Shown here: one piece after another, positions 53,618-63,800 of the stretch
How the letters are laid out: each line of letters begins with the position of its first letter
Numbering within the stretch: the first letter of the stretch is position 1
Assembly: GCF_029504655.1 (NCBI RefSeq)
Contig: NZ_JAQFIL010000001.1
Span: forward strand, 7,536,001 to 7,600,000
Reading direction: 5' to 3'
From: Catalinimonas alkaloidigena
GTDB taxonomy: Bacteria; Bacteroidota; Bacteroidia; Cytophagales; Cyclobacteriaceae
Length of the DNA stretch: 64,000 nt
Made by a program: the position numbers and the translations under genes
Notes under the pieces: model-generated
What the model was told of the DNA's origin: nothing
The model's database searches: none
What the model saw: only the letters and a program-made list of their open reading frames with translations

Positions 53618-54664
53618 TTATGATTGATTTGAAGTTTTCAGCGTAATTTGATCTGCCACTTTCTTTACTGCCAAAGCGTTTGCATAAGGATCATCTTCAC
53701 TACAGGGCAAAGAGATAATTTGTTCTGACGGTCGGCGGTCCATATTTCGGTGATAGCTGCGGTCATAATAGGTGAGGAGGTTATCAGCCACTGATTCTAG
53801 TCTATTTGCTTCCAGGTCCTCCAGAGCCTTCTGGGTACGTAAACCTCCCAGTCGTTTTTCTATCCTATGTATGGCCCTGCTTAAAGCGATGCTGTTCTGC
53901 TTTCCATATTCTCTAACCAGGCGCTTAATGCGTTCTTCTTTGGGCAGGCTCACCTGTATCATGCTGGCTGCTTTCATCTGTTCCCAAAGTTCGTAGGGAA
54001 GTTGTACGCCTCCGATGCTGAATGACTCATCCTCCAGCCAGACCCGCCTGTTATGATCTAATGCATGCCACTTCTCAAAAAGATCATTCTGAAACTGTTC
54101 AGTGGTAGGCTGTATGGCTTGGCCTATTCCCCCGAAGGAAGAACCTTTGTGGTGGGCAAGTGCTTCCAGGTCAATGACCTGCTCTCCCTGCTCAGCCAAT
54201 GCTTTGAGTATGTCTGTTTTTCCACTGCCCGTTTCTCCGCCTACAATGAAAAGCTGTACAGGTTCTTTTAACCTTTCCAGCACATAATTCCGGTAAGCTT
54301 TGTATCCCCCTTCCAGGGTAATGACTTCCATGCCAGCTGTTTCAAGGAGCCAGGCAAAGCTCTCACTACGCATGCCTCCTCGCCAGCAGTGTACCAAAAG
54401 TTTTTTGTCAGGTGCGATTTTATAGGTTGCTTCAACAAAAGAACGCATCTTTGGCCCCACCAGCTCAAGCCCTTCCAGCATTGCTTCCTGCCGGCCTGTC
54501 TGCTTATAAGTTGTTCCCACAACTGCTCGCTCCCGATTATCAAAAAGAGGAATGTTATGCGCTCCGGGAATGTGGCCGGAGGCAAACTCTGCCGGAGAGC
54601 GGACATCTATGATAGGTAGCTGGCCTGATTTTTTCAGAAATGCTGTTGCTGAAAGCTTGTTCAT
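53618..54664 (-). CDS. selU: tRNA 2-selenouridine synthase
   Basis: 348 residues, also known as MnmH/YbbB. The N-terminal rhodanese domain has [20 protein letters not shown] and the active Cys93 in [17 protein letters not shown], where the WRGGMRS loop is diagnostic. The C-terminal P-loop domain has [18 protein letters not shown] (142-150) and [20 protein letters not shown]. It replaces sulfur by selenium at the wobble 2-thiouridine of Lys, Glu and Gln tRNAs using selenophosphate from SelD, and passes through a geranyl intermediate. Paired with selD downstream by 2 bp. Confidence 0.95.
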   Translation of the reverse strand: MNKLSATAFLKKSGQLPIIDVRSPAEFASGHIPGAHNIPLFDNRERAVVGTTYKQTGRQEAMLEGLELVGPKMRSFVEATYKIAPDKKLLVHCWRGGMRSESFAWLLETAGMEVITLEGGYKAYRNYVLERLKEPVQLFIVGGETGSGKTDILKALAEQGEQVIDLEALAHHKGSSFGGIGQAIQPTTEQFQNDLFEKWHALDHNRRVWLEDESFSIGGVQLPYELWEQMKAASMIQVSLPKEERIKRLVREYGKQNSIALSRAIHRIEKRLGGLRTQKALEDLEANRLESVADNLLTYYDRSYHRNMDRRPSEQIISLPCSEDDPYANALAVKKVADQITLKTSNQS

Positions 54665-54677
54665 ATAAGATAATTAT

Positions 54678-54698
54678 AAAAAAGAGAAATGCTTCTCT
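54678..54698 (-). terminator. Rho-independent terminator after the symporter gene
   Basis: On the minus strand AGAGAA pairs with TTCTCT around a 4-base loop, followed by a run of six Ts (54683-54678). It lies between the end of the symporter gene (54738) and the start of selU (54664). Confidence 0.6.
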
Positions 54699-54737
54699 AC
54701 TTTGTCAAGGTAACAAATATGAATAGCTTTTGTGTTA

Positions 54738-56063
54738 TTAGTCTGTGGTTGCGCCCACTACCTCTTCCCTTATCATTTCATCGGGAAGTTTACCTTCTGT
54801 GCTGGCTACAATCATAGCGACGGAGGCATCACCGGTAACATTAACTACCGTACGACACATATCCAGGATACGGTCTGGAGCAAGGATAAGGGCAATGCCT
54901 GCGGTGGGCACGCCAATGGCTTCCAGCACTATGACCAGCATTACAACTCCCGCACCGGGTACGGCTGCAGTACCTATAGAAGCTAACACTGCAGTCAGCA
55001 CGATCATTAGTTGTTGGGTGATAGACAGACCCAGGCCCAGAGCCTGGGCGATAAAAACAGCAGCTACACCCTGGTAAAGGCTGGTGCCATCCATATTGAT
55101 GGTAGCGCCTAGGGGAAGCACAAAACTGGCTACTTCTTCCGATACTTCCAGATCTTTCTCTACCACCTCCATCGTCACCGGCAGGGTGGCGGCACTGGAA
55201 CTGGTACTGAAAGCCAGTAACTGGGCAGGGCGTATTGCCTTAAAAAATTTAGAATAGGGAACTTTAGTGAAGATCTTGAATAAAGAAGGGTAGACGACCG
55301 CAACCATGAGTGCAAGACCAATGATAACCGTGATACTGTACCAAAGCAAAGCTAGCAACAGCTCAAAAGCCTGGTCAGGATTTTCGCCTCCCAGATCTAC
55401 GATAAGCGAAGCGATCAGTGCAAATACACCATAAGGGGCCAGGATCATGATAAACTCCACGATTTTAATGATAATATCATTGAAGCCATCAAAAAAAGCG
55501 ATAACCGTGCTGCCTTTTTCTTTTGGTACTTTTAGCAAAGCTATGCCTATAATGAGTGCCAGAAACACCACCTGCAGCATATTGGCATTGTCGCCGAAGG
55601 ATTCAAATACATTTTGCGGCACCACATCTACCAGGGGTTGCAGCGGCCCGGCATCTTTTACGCCTTCTGCCACAGTCTGACGTGCTTCTACATCTCCGCT
55701 GTACAGAGAGATCAGGTTTTCGCGAGTAGTTTCCGGAAGTTGCTTACCCGGCTGTAACATGTTGACCAGCACCAGGCCGATGGTAACGGCTATGGCAGTA
55801 GTCACCAGGTAGATACCGATGGTCTTTCCTCCCATGCGGGAAAGTTTGGAGATATCGCCCAGGTTGGATATACCCACGATCAATGAAGCGAGCACCAGAG
55901 GTACAGCGATCATCTTGAGGGAGTTGACGAAAATAGTACCGAATGGCTTGATATATTTGACGGTAAGGCTGGGGTCCCAGCCAAGCTGTATGCTCAGAAT
56001 ACCGAAGACGAGCCCTAAAACCAGACCGATCAGGATCTGAGTATGCAAAGGAATTTTTTTCAT
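54738..56063 (-). CDS. Dicarboxylate/amino-acid:cation symporter (DAACS family)
   Basis: 441 residues, GltP/DctA-like. KKIPLHTQILIGLVLGLVFG opens it, and KMIAVPLVLASLIVGISNLG is the TM2-3 pair. Then the reentrant hairpin 1 serine-rich STSSSAATLPVTMEVVEKDL, GATINMDGTSLYQGVAAVFI (the NMDGT cation/substrate motif), and ASIGTAAVPGAGVVMLVIVL (hairpin 2) are all present. It takes up glutamate, aspartate or C4-dicarboxylates with Na+ or H+. The residues that decide substrate are not resolved here. It stands alone between two terminators. Confidence 0.93.
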   Translation of the reverse strand: MKKIPLHTQILIGLVLGLVFGILSIQLGWDPSLTVKYIKPFGTIFVNSLKMIAVPLVLASLIVGISNLGDISKLSRMGGKTIGIYLVTTAIAVTIGLVLVNMLQPGKQLPETTRENLISLYSGDVEARQTVAEGVKDAGPLQPLVDVVPQNVFESFGDNANMLQVVFLALIIGIALLKVPKEKGSTVIAFFDGFNDIIIKIVEFIMILAPYGVFALIASLIVDLGGENPDQAFELLLALLWYSITVIIGLALMVAVVYPSLFKIFTKVPYSKFFKAIRPAQLLAFSTSSSAATLPVTMEVVEKDLEVSEEVASFVLPLGATINMDGTSLYQGVAAVFIAQALGLGLSITQQLMIVLTAVLASIGTAAVPGAGVVMLVIVLEAIGVPTAGIALILAPDRILDMCRTVVNVTGDASVAMIVASTEGKLPDEMIREEVVGATTD

Positions 56064-56203
56064 ATACGAGTCTCTCAGTTAGGATTTCTCAGGTAAGCAC
56101 AAAATCAAAAGAAGTTGTAAAAATGCAAAATAAGTAGGTGAAATGCTAACCACTAATATCCGGCTAATATTATTTATGTTATCTATTGAGTTAGTGTAGT
56201 AAT

Positions 56204-56232
56204 AAAAAAAGCCCGATCTATGGGACCGGGCT
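56204..56232 (-). terminator. Rho-independent terminator after the serine hydrolase gene
   Basis: On the minus strand AGCCCG (56232-56227) pairs with CGGGCT (56215-56210), with an 11-base loop, then a run of seven Ts. It begins 23 bp after the stop of the hydrolase gene. Confidence 0.8.
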
Positions 56233-56255
56233 CTGTAGCAGTAGATGTATGCAAT

Positions 56256-57587
56256 TTAGTAGTAGCTAAGGGCAAATAAGTCTTGAGATGGCCATTCCTG
56301 CATTTTCTCAAATGAGTTGTGCATGATGTAATTTACCTTGCCATTAAAGTAGCGGCTTCTTCGGCTGGTGGTGTTGGCCAGTACTACCCAGGAGATGCCA
56401 TTGTCCAACCTCTTCATAATGGCTGATGTTCCTGCCAGCGTACCTGTACGCCACCAGGTGCCATCGGGGGTAATGCCACGCCAGCCATAAGGACGATTCC
56501 CTCCATGCCCCGGCTTGACCATGGTGAGCAAAGACTCGTTAGAAAGTATGTCCGGTGTATTTTTAAATCCATCCACAGCTACCAGAAATTTCAGCAGGTC
56601 GGTAGATGTTGCCAACCATCCCCCCGCCGCCGCCAATGCTTCTATATTAAAGCTATACGTAGTAGAAACAAGCTCTTCAGGGCTGTTCAGCGAGGGACGC
56701 ATGTTGTTATAGGTAAAATCGTAATAGGCTACTTCGTTTTCAAAGCGGTCTTCCTCAAAGTTTTTAGCCAGGCGCATATCTCTTATGCCCAGTGGGTAGA
56801 GAATTTCTTTCTTCACGTAGTCTTCATAACCTTCGCCGGAAACCGCTTCAATCACTTTACCTAAGAGGGCGTAACCGAAATTAGAGTAATCATAATAAGC
56901 ACCCGGACGATACGGCATGTGCTTGGAGAGGATAAACTCAATGATGGTATCCAGGTCAGGTGAAGACGTTTCGCCCATATCTTCGGCTATCTTATGAGGG
57001 ATAAACATAGGGTCACCATAGGTCCGCTTGCTCCAGCCGGAGGTGTGGTTGAGCAGGTGTCTGACTTCAATGTTATAGATCTTTCTGTCCTTGATCTTAT
57101 CGTAAACTCCCCCTTGTAGTATTCCTTCTTTACCAAATACTTTATCTTCTAATTGTAACTTACCATCCTCATATAGTTTCATCACTGCTACAGCAGTGAT
57201 CAGCTTAGAGATGCTACCAATACGGAAAAGGTGATAAGGTTGGGTTGTCTGTTGCGCATCAATGTCAGTATGGCCAAAACCTTTGGTATAAATTAACTGA
57301 CCATCTTTGACGATCCCTACCGAGGCTCCGATAATTCCCTGGCGCTTGATGAAGCGATGCATGGCGGAGTCTACATGAGACAAAGCCTTAAGGTTAGAGT
57401 TTTCATTGGAAAGGTTGGTGACGCTTTTAACCACTTCCATGCCACTGCTACCAAAAGCTTCATGATCGCCATCAGCAATAGTGAAGGGAATTCCTAAGAT
57501 CAAAAGTGTAAAAATAAGTCCTGCTACCAGATTACTCATACGTAGTAATGGGAAATTCTGTAAAGGAATTTTTACTGTGCCTAGCAT
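56256..57587 (-). CDS. Beta-lactamase-family serine hydrolase (class C / D-Ala-D-Ala type)
   Basis: 443 residues from the ATG at 57587. The longer reading frame would need a TTG at 57614; a further ATG lies at 57539. A signal-like segment, VAGLIFTLLILGIPFTIADG, leads the protein, with Lys and Arg before it. FRIGSISKLITAVAVMKLYE has the S-x-x-K active Ser, YDYSNFGYALLGKVIEAV the Y-x-N, and KPGHGGNRPYGW an H-G-G in place of K-T-G. This fits esterase EstB- or peptidase-type members that may not hydrolyse beta-lactams. The C-terminal KVNYIMHNSFEKMQEWPSQD is beta-lactamase-like in length only. Probably acts in the periplasm or on its membrane face. Confidence 0.83.
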   Translation of the reverse strand: MLGTVKIPLQNFPLLRMSNLVAGLIFTLLILGIPFTIADGDHEAFGSSGMEVVKSVTNLSNENSNLKALSHVDSAMHRFIKRQGIIGASVGIVKDGQLIYTKGFGHTDIDAQQTTQPYHLFRIGSISKLITAVAVMKLYEDGKLQLEDKVFGKEGILQGGVYDKIKDRKIYNIEVRHLLNHTSGWSKRTYGDPMFIPHKIAEDMGETSSPDLDTIIEFILSKHMPYRPGAYYDYSNFGYALLGKVIEAVSGEGYEDYVKKEILYPLGIRDMRLAKNFEEDRFENEVAYYDFTYNNMRPSLNSPEELVSTTYSFNIEALAAAGGWLATSTDLLKFLVAVDGFKNTPDILSNESLLTMVKPGHGGNRPYGWRGITPDGTWWRTGTLAGTSAIMKRLDNGISWVVLANTTSRRSRYFNGKVNYIMHNSFEKMQEWPSQDLFALSYY

Positions 57588-57969
57588 TAAAATATTCAGG
57601 TTAATAATTACCAAGCTATACCGCTCTGAAGTGCTTTTAGTTCCTTAGTAAGTCTTAAATCATAGCTTGTAACCTTAAATATGGAGCATAAATAAACGTA
57701 TAGCAATAGGGGTATTAGATAGATTCTAAACATTAGTCGGATTATACAATGCAGATGAGTTTTTTTTAAAAAAAGTAAAAATTTCAGCCTTCAGAAAAAA
57801 GATGATCAATAAGGCCCTGTCCCTGAATGTATCGATCTGATACGCTCACTGTTCGCATACCTACAATATGACAATTGATGACATTTTTTAATAATCTGAT
57901 TATCAGAATATTAGATAGAAGGTATGGCTTTAGTATTACTGTATAGCCTACACCAAAGCTATTAGTATT
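57588..57969. other. 382-bp divergent intergenic region
   Basis: Between the serine hydrolase and the aspartic-protease-like gene. The only structure seen is CTGATTATCAG (57896-57906), 5-bp arms around a T, 64 bp before the rightward start. No exact TAnnTTTG, RNA gene or open frame of note was found. Confidence 0.4.
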
Positions 57970-58491
57970 ATGAAAAGATTTTTTGCCTTAATGCTGCTTT
58001 CAGCCCTGTGCAGCGCACAGATGACATTTGCCCAGGTGTCTCCAATAAAAATAAAAAAGCTGAATAGTAAACCCATAGTGGAAGCTAAACTCAATGGAAA
58101 GAAAGCCTACTTTCTGCTGGATACGGGATCTGATATAACCGTATTGCATGATGAAAATGCTAAACACTTTGATTTTAAGATCAAGCGCATGGTAAGCCCG
58201 CAAAGGGTAGCGGGCATTCATGGAAATGTCAACAATATGAATCGTGCATATGGTCTCAAGCTTGAGTTGGGAGACTTACCCATCAAAATACCTTTTTTTA
58301 CTTATGATCTTAGCTCGGTAATTCAGGCGATTCATAGCAGCACACTGCTAAGAATCAGTGGAATCATAGGCTCAGATGTAATGATCAAATACGGGTTTAT
58401 AATAGACTACAAAGAAGAGCTTGTCCATATGGAGAGCCCAACTATGGCTACCGTAGCACAGGCTGATGTGGATCAGACTAATTACAGGTAA
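57970..58491 (+). CDS. Retropepsin-like aspartic protease homologue
   Basis: 173 residues. The signal peptide is LMLLSALCSAQMTFAQ. The mature protein opens KIKKLNSKPIVEAKLNGKKA, then YFLLDTGSDITVLHDE with D51-T-G, the catalytic signature of clan AA aspartic proteases. LRISGIIGSDVMIKYGFIID is the second beta-hairpin with hydrophobic-G pairing. A single D-T-G means that it must dimerise to be active, as in viral retropepsins. Proteins like this in Bacteroidota are mostly uncharacterised, with periplasmic proteolysis as the inferred job. It overlaps the convergent oxidoreductase gene by 14 bp. Confidence 0.8.
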   Translation: MKRFFALMLLSALCSAQMTFAQVSPIKIKKLNSKPIVEAKLNGKKAYFLLDTGSDITVLHDENAKHFDFKIKRMVSPQRVAGIHGNVNNMNRAYGLKLELGDLPIKIPFFTYDLSSVIQAIHSSTLLRISGIIGSDVMIKYGFIIDYKEELVHMESPTMATVAQADVDQTNYR

Positions 58492-59467
58492 TAATAGCCT
58501 TACCAGACTTGCCACTTTTCTGGCTATATTCAACCGCTTTAGCAGCCTGTTTTAATGGAAAGGTAGCTCCGGCTTCTAATGGGATCACGTTGTTTTTGGC
58601 AAGTTGGTATAATTCGCTGCTAAGCCGGGCCTTGGTGGAGGTGCTGCTCTCCTGCATCCACCGGGACAGCCAGAAGCCTTTTATGTTAAGCTCTTTAAAG
58701 ATCATCAGGCCACCATTCAGGGAAGTAGGTTTTCCACTGAGCACACCGTAAATAAGCATTTTACCTCCATGCCCCATGCAGTTTATCGCCTGCTCACAGA
58801 GTTCGCCACCTACTGATTCAAAGCAGGCCTGTACGCCTCTTCCGTTAGTAAGCGCATGCACTCTTTCAGTGAGCTGATCCTTTTCGGTATGGATGACCGC
58901 CTCGGCGCCCAACATATGTAGCGCATCCACCTGCTCATCTCTGCGAACGGTACAAATTGTTTTAATCCCCCTTTCTCTAGCGATTCTGATCACTATTTTG
59001 TTAAGCGCAGCGTAAGCGGCGGTGAGCAACAGCCAGTCCCCTTTCTTCAGATTTACGTCTTCCAGCATAGCCAGCGCCGTAAAAGGATTTACAAAAAACT
59101 GGGCCCCTTCCTCCCAGCTTACGTTTTTGGGTAGAGGCATAACAGACGACGCCGGAACTACCACATAATCTGACCAGCTCCCCAGTGTAGCGAAGGCCAC
59201 TCGCATGCCTTTAAAAAGTTCAATGCCATCACCTATGCCCGTACCGATTTTATCAATTTCTCCGGCACCTTCCATACCCACCGGACTGTCGGGAAACTTA
59301 GGTTTGAGGCCATATTGCCCTTGTATGAAGAGTACATCAGCGGGATTGACCGAAGCGGATTTTACCCGGATACCTACCTGGCCGGCTTTTACTTCGGGAG
59401 TAGGTATTTCTTTAAGTTCCAGTACTTCTTTAGCTGCTCCGCTTTGGTTGAATACAATTTTTTGCAT
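58478..59467 (-). CDS. NADPH:quinone oxidoreductase-like (MDR family)
   Basis: 329 residues, zinc-free medium-chain reductase. MQKIVFNQSGAAKEVLELKE and SASVNPADVLFIQGQYGLKP form the start, SPVGMEGAGEIDKIGTGIGD the next fold, and GDWLLLTAAYAALNKIVIRI the NADPH turn. The latter lacks the usual GGxxGVG (AAYAALN), so nucleotide binding may be altered. It shares its family but little sequence with the enzyme at 39813. NADPH preference and substrate unknown. Divergent from the thioredoxin-fold gene over 112 bp. Confidence 0.82.
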   Translation of the reverse strand: MQKIVFNQSGAAKEVLELKEIPTPEVKAGQVGIRVKSASVNPADVLFIQGQYGLKPKFPDSPVGMEGAGEIDKIGTGIGDGIELFKGMRVAFATLGSWSDYVVVPASSVMPLPKNVSWEEGAQFFVNPFTALAMLEDVNLKKGDWLLLTAAYAALNKIVIRIARERGIKTICTVRRDEQVDALHMLGAEAVIHTEKDQLTERVHALTNGRGVQACFESVGGELCEQAINCMGHGGKMLIYGVLSGKPTSLNGGLMIFKELNIKGFWLSRWMQESSTSTKARLSSELYQLAKNNVIPLEAGATFPLKQAAKAVEYSQKSGKSGKAIITCN

Positions 59468-59579
59468 GATATATAATTAGGCTTCGTGATTAAATGAGAT
59501 TAATATTGTTGACCCGGAACATCTGTTTTTTTCTTAAGAAATTTATATATTCTGCTCCAAGCAAGACTACTATACAACT

Positions 59580-60701
59580 ATGAAAAAGCTACAGCTGTTA
59601 CTTTTATTTTTTATTTTGAGTTCATATGCCTCTGCACAGGAAAAGCATGCAGAACCCGAAACACTGGAGCCGGGTGCAAAAGCGCCGGACTTTAACCTCA
59701 AAGGTATTGACGGTCAGATGCACAGTCTTTCTGAATATGATGATGCGGATGTGCTGGCTATCCTATTTACCTGTAACCACTGTCCTACGGCACAGGCCTA
59801 TGAGCAGCGTGTAATTGATCTGGTTAATGATTATCAGGATGAAAGTTTTCAACTGATAGGCATTTCTTCCAATGCGCCGGATGCCATCAGCCTTTCAGAA
59901 TTGGGCTACACCGACCTGAGCGATACCTATGAGGAAATGAAAATCAGGGCAGAAGAAATGAATTACAACTTCCCTTATCTATATGACGGAGATGATCAGG
60001 CGGCGGCGCTTCAATATGGCCCGGTAGCGACTCCTCATATCTTCATTTTTGATAAAAACCGTAGCCTCAGCTATGTGGGCAGGCTGGATGCTTCAGAAAA
60101 ACCCGGTACTGCCAATGCAGAGGATGCCCGACAGGCCATAGACGAGTTACTGGCAGGAAAAGAAGTTTCTACGCCTCAAACCAAAACTTTTGGCTGCTCC
60201 ATCAAGTGGGGCTGGAAAGACGAGTGGGTACAGAAGCAACTGGATGCCTGGGCTGCAGAAGAAGTAAGTATAGAACCCATCGGTACGGAGGGTATTCAGC
60301 AGCTTATTGCCAATGACTCAGATAAGCTGCGCCTGATCAATGTGTGGGCTACCTGGTGCGGACCCTGTGTGATGGAGTTTCCTGAGTTCATAGAAATAGA
60401 CCGGATGTATCGCGGCCGCGATTTCGAGTTTATCTCTATCAGTGCGGACAAGCCTGATAAGCAGGACAAAGCACTGGCTTTCCTGAAGAAACAGGAAGCT
60501 TCCAACAAAAACTATATCTTTAATACCGACGATAAATACGCTTTGATAGAAGCGATTGACCCGGAATGGCAGGGAGCCTTGCCCTATACTATTCTGGTGG
60601 AGCCGGGAGGCAAAATCGTATACAGCCAGCAGGGTACGATTGATCCGCTGGAAATGAAAAAAGCGATCGTGGAGAACCAGTATATTGGGCGTTACTACTA
60701 A
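59580..60701 (+). CDS. Tandem thioredoxin-fold protein (AhpC/TSA-like + TlpA-like)
   Basis: 373 residues. Signal peptide LLLLFFILSSYASAQ. The first domain (about 28-195) begins LEPGAKAPDFNLKGIDGQMH and carries a C-x-x-C, FTCNHCPTAQAY (C65, C68), rather than a peroxiredoxin Cys, and ends near TPHIFIFDKNRSLSYVGR. The second domain (about 225-370) holds VWATWCGPCVMEFPEF with C260 and C263. Two active C-x-x-C folds on one chain suggest periplasmic disulfide exchange, perhaps with an electron relay between them. The chain is single and uninterrupted. It stands alone, followed by a strong terminator. Confidence 0.88.
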   Translation: MKKLQLLLLFFILSSYASAQEKHAEPETLEPGAKAPDFNLKGIDGQMHSLSEYDDADVLAILFTCNHCPTAQAYEQRVIDLVNDYQDESFQLIGISSNAPDAISLSELGYTDLSDTYEEMKIRAEEMNYNFPYLYDGDDQAAALQYGPVATPHIFIFDKNRSLSYVGRLDASEKPGTANAEDARQAIDELLAGKEVSTPQTKTFGCSIKWGWKDEWVQKQLDAWAAEEVSIEPIGTEGIQQLIANDSDKLRLINVWATWCGPCVMEFPEFIEIDRMYRGRDFEFISISADKPDKQDKALAFLKKQEASNKNYIFNTDDKYALIEAIDPEWQGALPYTILVEPGGKIVYSQQGTIDPLEMKKAIVENQYIGRYY

Positions 60702-60758
60702 TGTCTACTACACCTTCAACCAATAAGGATTGCTTATTGCAGAAGCAGTATTACCAAG

Positions 60759-60786
60759 AAAAGACCGGTATAAGCCGGTCTTTTTA
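60759..60786 (+). terminator. Rho-independent terminator, probably bidirectional
   Basis: AAGACCGG (60761-60768) pairs with CCGGTCTT (60775-60782) around TATAAG, with Ts after and As before, so it can act on both strands. It lies between the convergent thioredoxin-fold gene and the VCBS gene. Confidence 0.85.
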
Positions 60787-60854
60787 TATAGGGCACAATG
60801 AAAGATCAAAATGACAAAAGTGCAATTTAATGTGAAGATAGTTTCATTATGGTT

Positions 60855-63800
60855 CTATTTTTTTTGAAAGACCACAATATTTTCATTGTTTCTGGAGACA
60901 AGCATCACTTTGGATTGCTTTGACTCTATCATTACTGCGTCTCTTACTTCACCCTCTACATATGTGCCCGAAGCGGCAGGGGAAAGTGCTTCAAACTTTC
61001 CTGATCCTCTACCTAGCAGTAATGTGCCTCGGCTAGCGTCATGTCTGCCTACCTGAGGCTTGAGTGCGTAAAAGTTACCTCCCAGCCAGATATCCGGATA
61101 ACCGTCTTCATTAAAATCTTCAACGGCGATAGCAAAAACCGGGGCCACCTGTGCTTCAACCGGCAATGCTGTGAGCGAAAAGTTTCCTCCCTCATTCCAA
61201 AGTATCGCGCTTTCCAAATAGCTCGCTTTATAAGTAAGAGACTGTTGACGTAGCTGAAGTGGAAATAACGTTTCGTAGGTTTGCCTGGCGTAGTCCTCAT
61301 ACTTCAGAATCTGTTTGCGTAGCTGGGGAAGCTGCTTGGTCAGTTCTCCTTTGGGAGCGAAAGGATATGCCTGATCGTCCAGAGGGGCATACCAACTGAG
61401 TATAAACTCGCTCTTGTTGTTTCTGTCAAAATCGTTTACATACAGGCTAAGAGGTTTTTCGGGAGATGCCTGAAGTTTACTGTTTAGCCCCCAATTACCT
61501 AACACAAAATCCATATCACCATCTTTATCCAAATCAGCAGCTTCAATTCTGTTCCACCAGCCCTGGCTATTTTTGATTTCAGTACTGTTGACCAACTTAC
61601 CATCTTCGTTGTTAAAAATATGAATTCCCATCCACTCACCTACAACGATTAAGTCCTTATCCTGGTCTCCATCTATATCTACCCAACTAGCATCAGTCAC
61701 CATGCCAATGCCCGATAGTGCTTCGGGGGTTTCGTCCACCCAGTTACCTCCTTTGTTGACCATTAAGTAGCTTCGTGGAGGAAGACCATAGTTACCTGGT
61801 ACGCATCTTCCTCCCAAAAACATATCCATGCTGCCATCCCCATTAAAGTCTGCCGCTTCCAGACAGGAGAAGTTGCCTACGAGGCGGGGAACGTTACGGT
61901 TGCTGGGCTTCAGCTTTCCCTGCCCGTCATTTTCAAAGTACCTTAAAATAAAATGCTGACCTCCTTCAAGATACTCGTTGCCGCCAGCACCTAACATCAG
62001 GTCCTGGTCGCCATCCTGGTCTACATCCAGAAAAGCGCCACAGCTACTTTCAAATGATCCAGCTATTTTTAGCCCCTCACTCGGCGTTCTTTTAAAACTT
62101 CCGTCATTCCTCTGGGTAAATAGTTTGTCTTCATCGTCTTTAGCACCCAGTAAAACGAAATCTTCAAGCTTATCCCCATTTACATCCCCTTTTACTATTC
62201 TGGGGCCTTCGGTCGACAACATTCTCCAGAGTAAAATTTCGTGATCAAAATCATTGTAGCGGTTCTCCTGATGGCGGGAGTCTCCCTGCACCAATTGGTC
62301 ACTGACTTCTGTTAGTAGAGGAGCCGGAACATTCCTGGCAGTTGATACTGGCACCGCTGTACTACTAGCCTCTTCATGATCCAGCGTGAGGGTTTGGTCA
62401 GCAGCAATATTTTTCAGTAGCTGTTTTCTTTTATCCGGCCAGATTACTTCAAGTTGATCAATGCTACTTTCTTCCCCAAGACCAAATAATAAGTAAGGCT
62501 CAATGCTACTCTCAAAACCCCGGGTATTGAAATTCTGTAATACCTGAATATTCTCCTTAATCGATATTTTGACCTGTGCACCAATACCAAAAGGGTTGTT
62601 CGCATAACCTTTAAATTTAATTTTGAGGTAGTGATGCTGTGTCTTTTCAGCTTCGTTTTGGTAGATGAAGACAGGCATATTGACATTGTTGATGACCAGG
62701 TCCTGATCCCCATCGTTATCCAGGTCACCATATGCGGCCCCATTGCTGAAAGAGGGCTGAGCCAGTCCCAGCTGCACTGTGTTATCTTCAAAACCCAGCC
62801 TTCCGGTATTGCTAAAGGCAAAATTTCTGATTGGGTTAGAAGGCATCTGAGTAATCATATTACTATAGTCAACCTTCTCTTTTTGGGCTATTTTTCGGTA
62901 TACTCCATTGTCTGAAAGAAAGTCCCGAAAATCCATATACATCAGGTCTCGTTGTAGACCATTACTGACAAAGAGGTCTTTATGCCCATCATTTTCAAAA
63001 TCAAAAATAAGTGCCCCCCAACTCCAGTCTGTGGCTGCTACATCTGAAAGCATGCCAATCTCCTGAAAATCGCCTTTGCCATCGTTAAGGTGCAGGCAGT
63101 TTTGCCCTATTTGGTAATGATAATTAGCCCTGTACTTCATGTTCTCCAGGTGATAAGGGTCAAAGGCTGACATAGCTTTCAGCCGGTAATTATCACCCGC
63201 CAGCATATCAGTGGTAAAAATCTCGGGATGACCGTCATTATTAATATCCGCCATATCACCTCCCATACTGGAAATGGAACAGAAGTCTATGCGGTCGATC
63301 AATTCTTCGGAGAAGCTCCCGTCTCCCTGGTTGATGTAAAGGTAGTCTCGTTCCCAAAAGTCATTGCTAATATAAATGTCGGGATACATGTCCTGATTGA
63401 TATCCCCGATTACTGCGCCTAGTCCGAATCCTATGGCGCTGCTGTAGATGTTTGCCTGCAGGGTGATGTCTGTAAACTTATTACCATCATTTCTGTACAG
63501 TTTATCTCCTCCCATTTCGTCGGGTTCATCACGCATACTTTTGAACAGGTCAATCTTGCTGGGATCTTTAAAACTGTTGTTGAGTAAGTAGCAGTCAAGA
63601 TCTCCATCCAGGTCGTAGTCAAAGAATGCTGCCTGGGTAGAGTAGCCCTGATTGTTTAAACCGTACTCCTCGGCTTGTTCACTAAAAGAAAGGTCTCCAT
63701 GATTGATAAACAACTCGTTTTCCTTATTATCTCCAGCGATATCACCCGAATTGCTGACGTAAATGTCCAGCCAGCCATCTCCATTCACATCAGCCATCGT

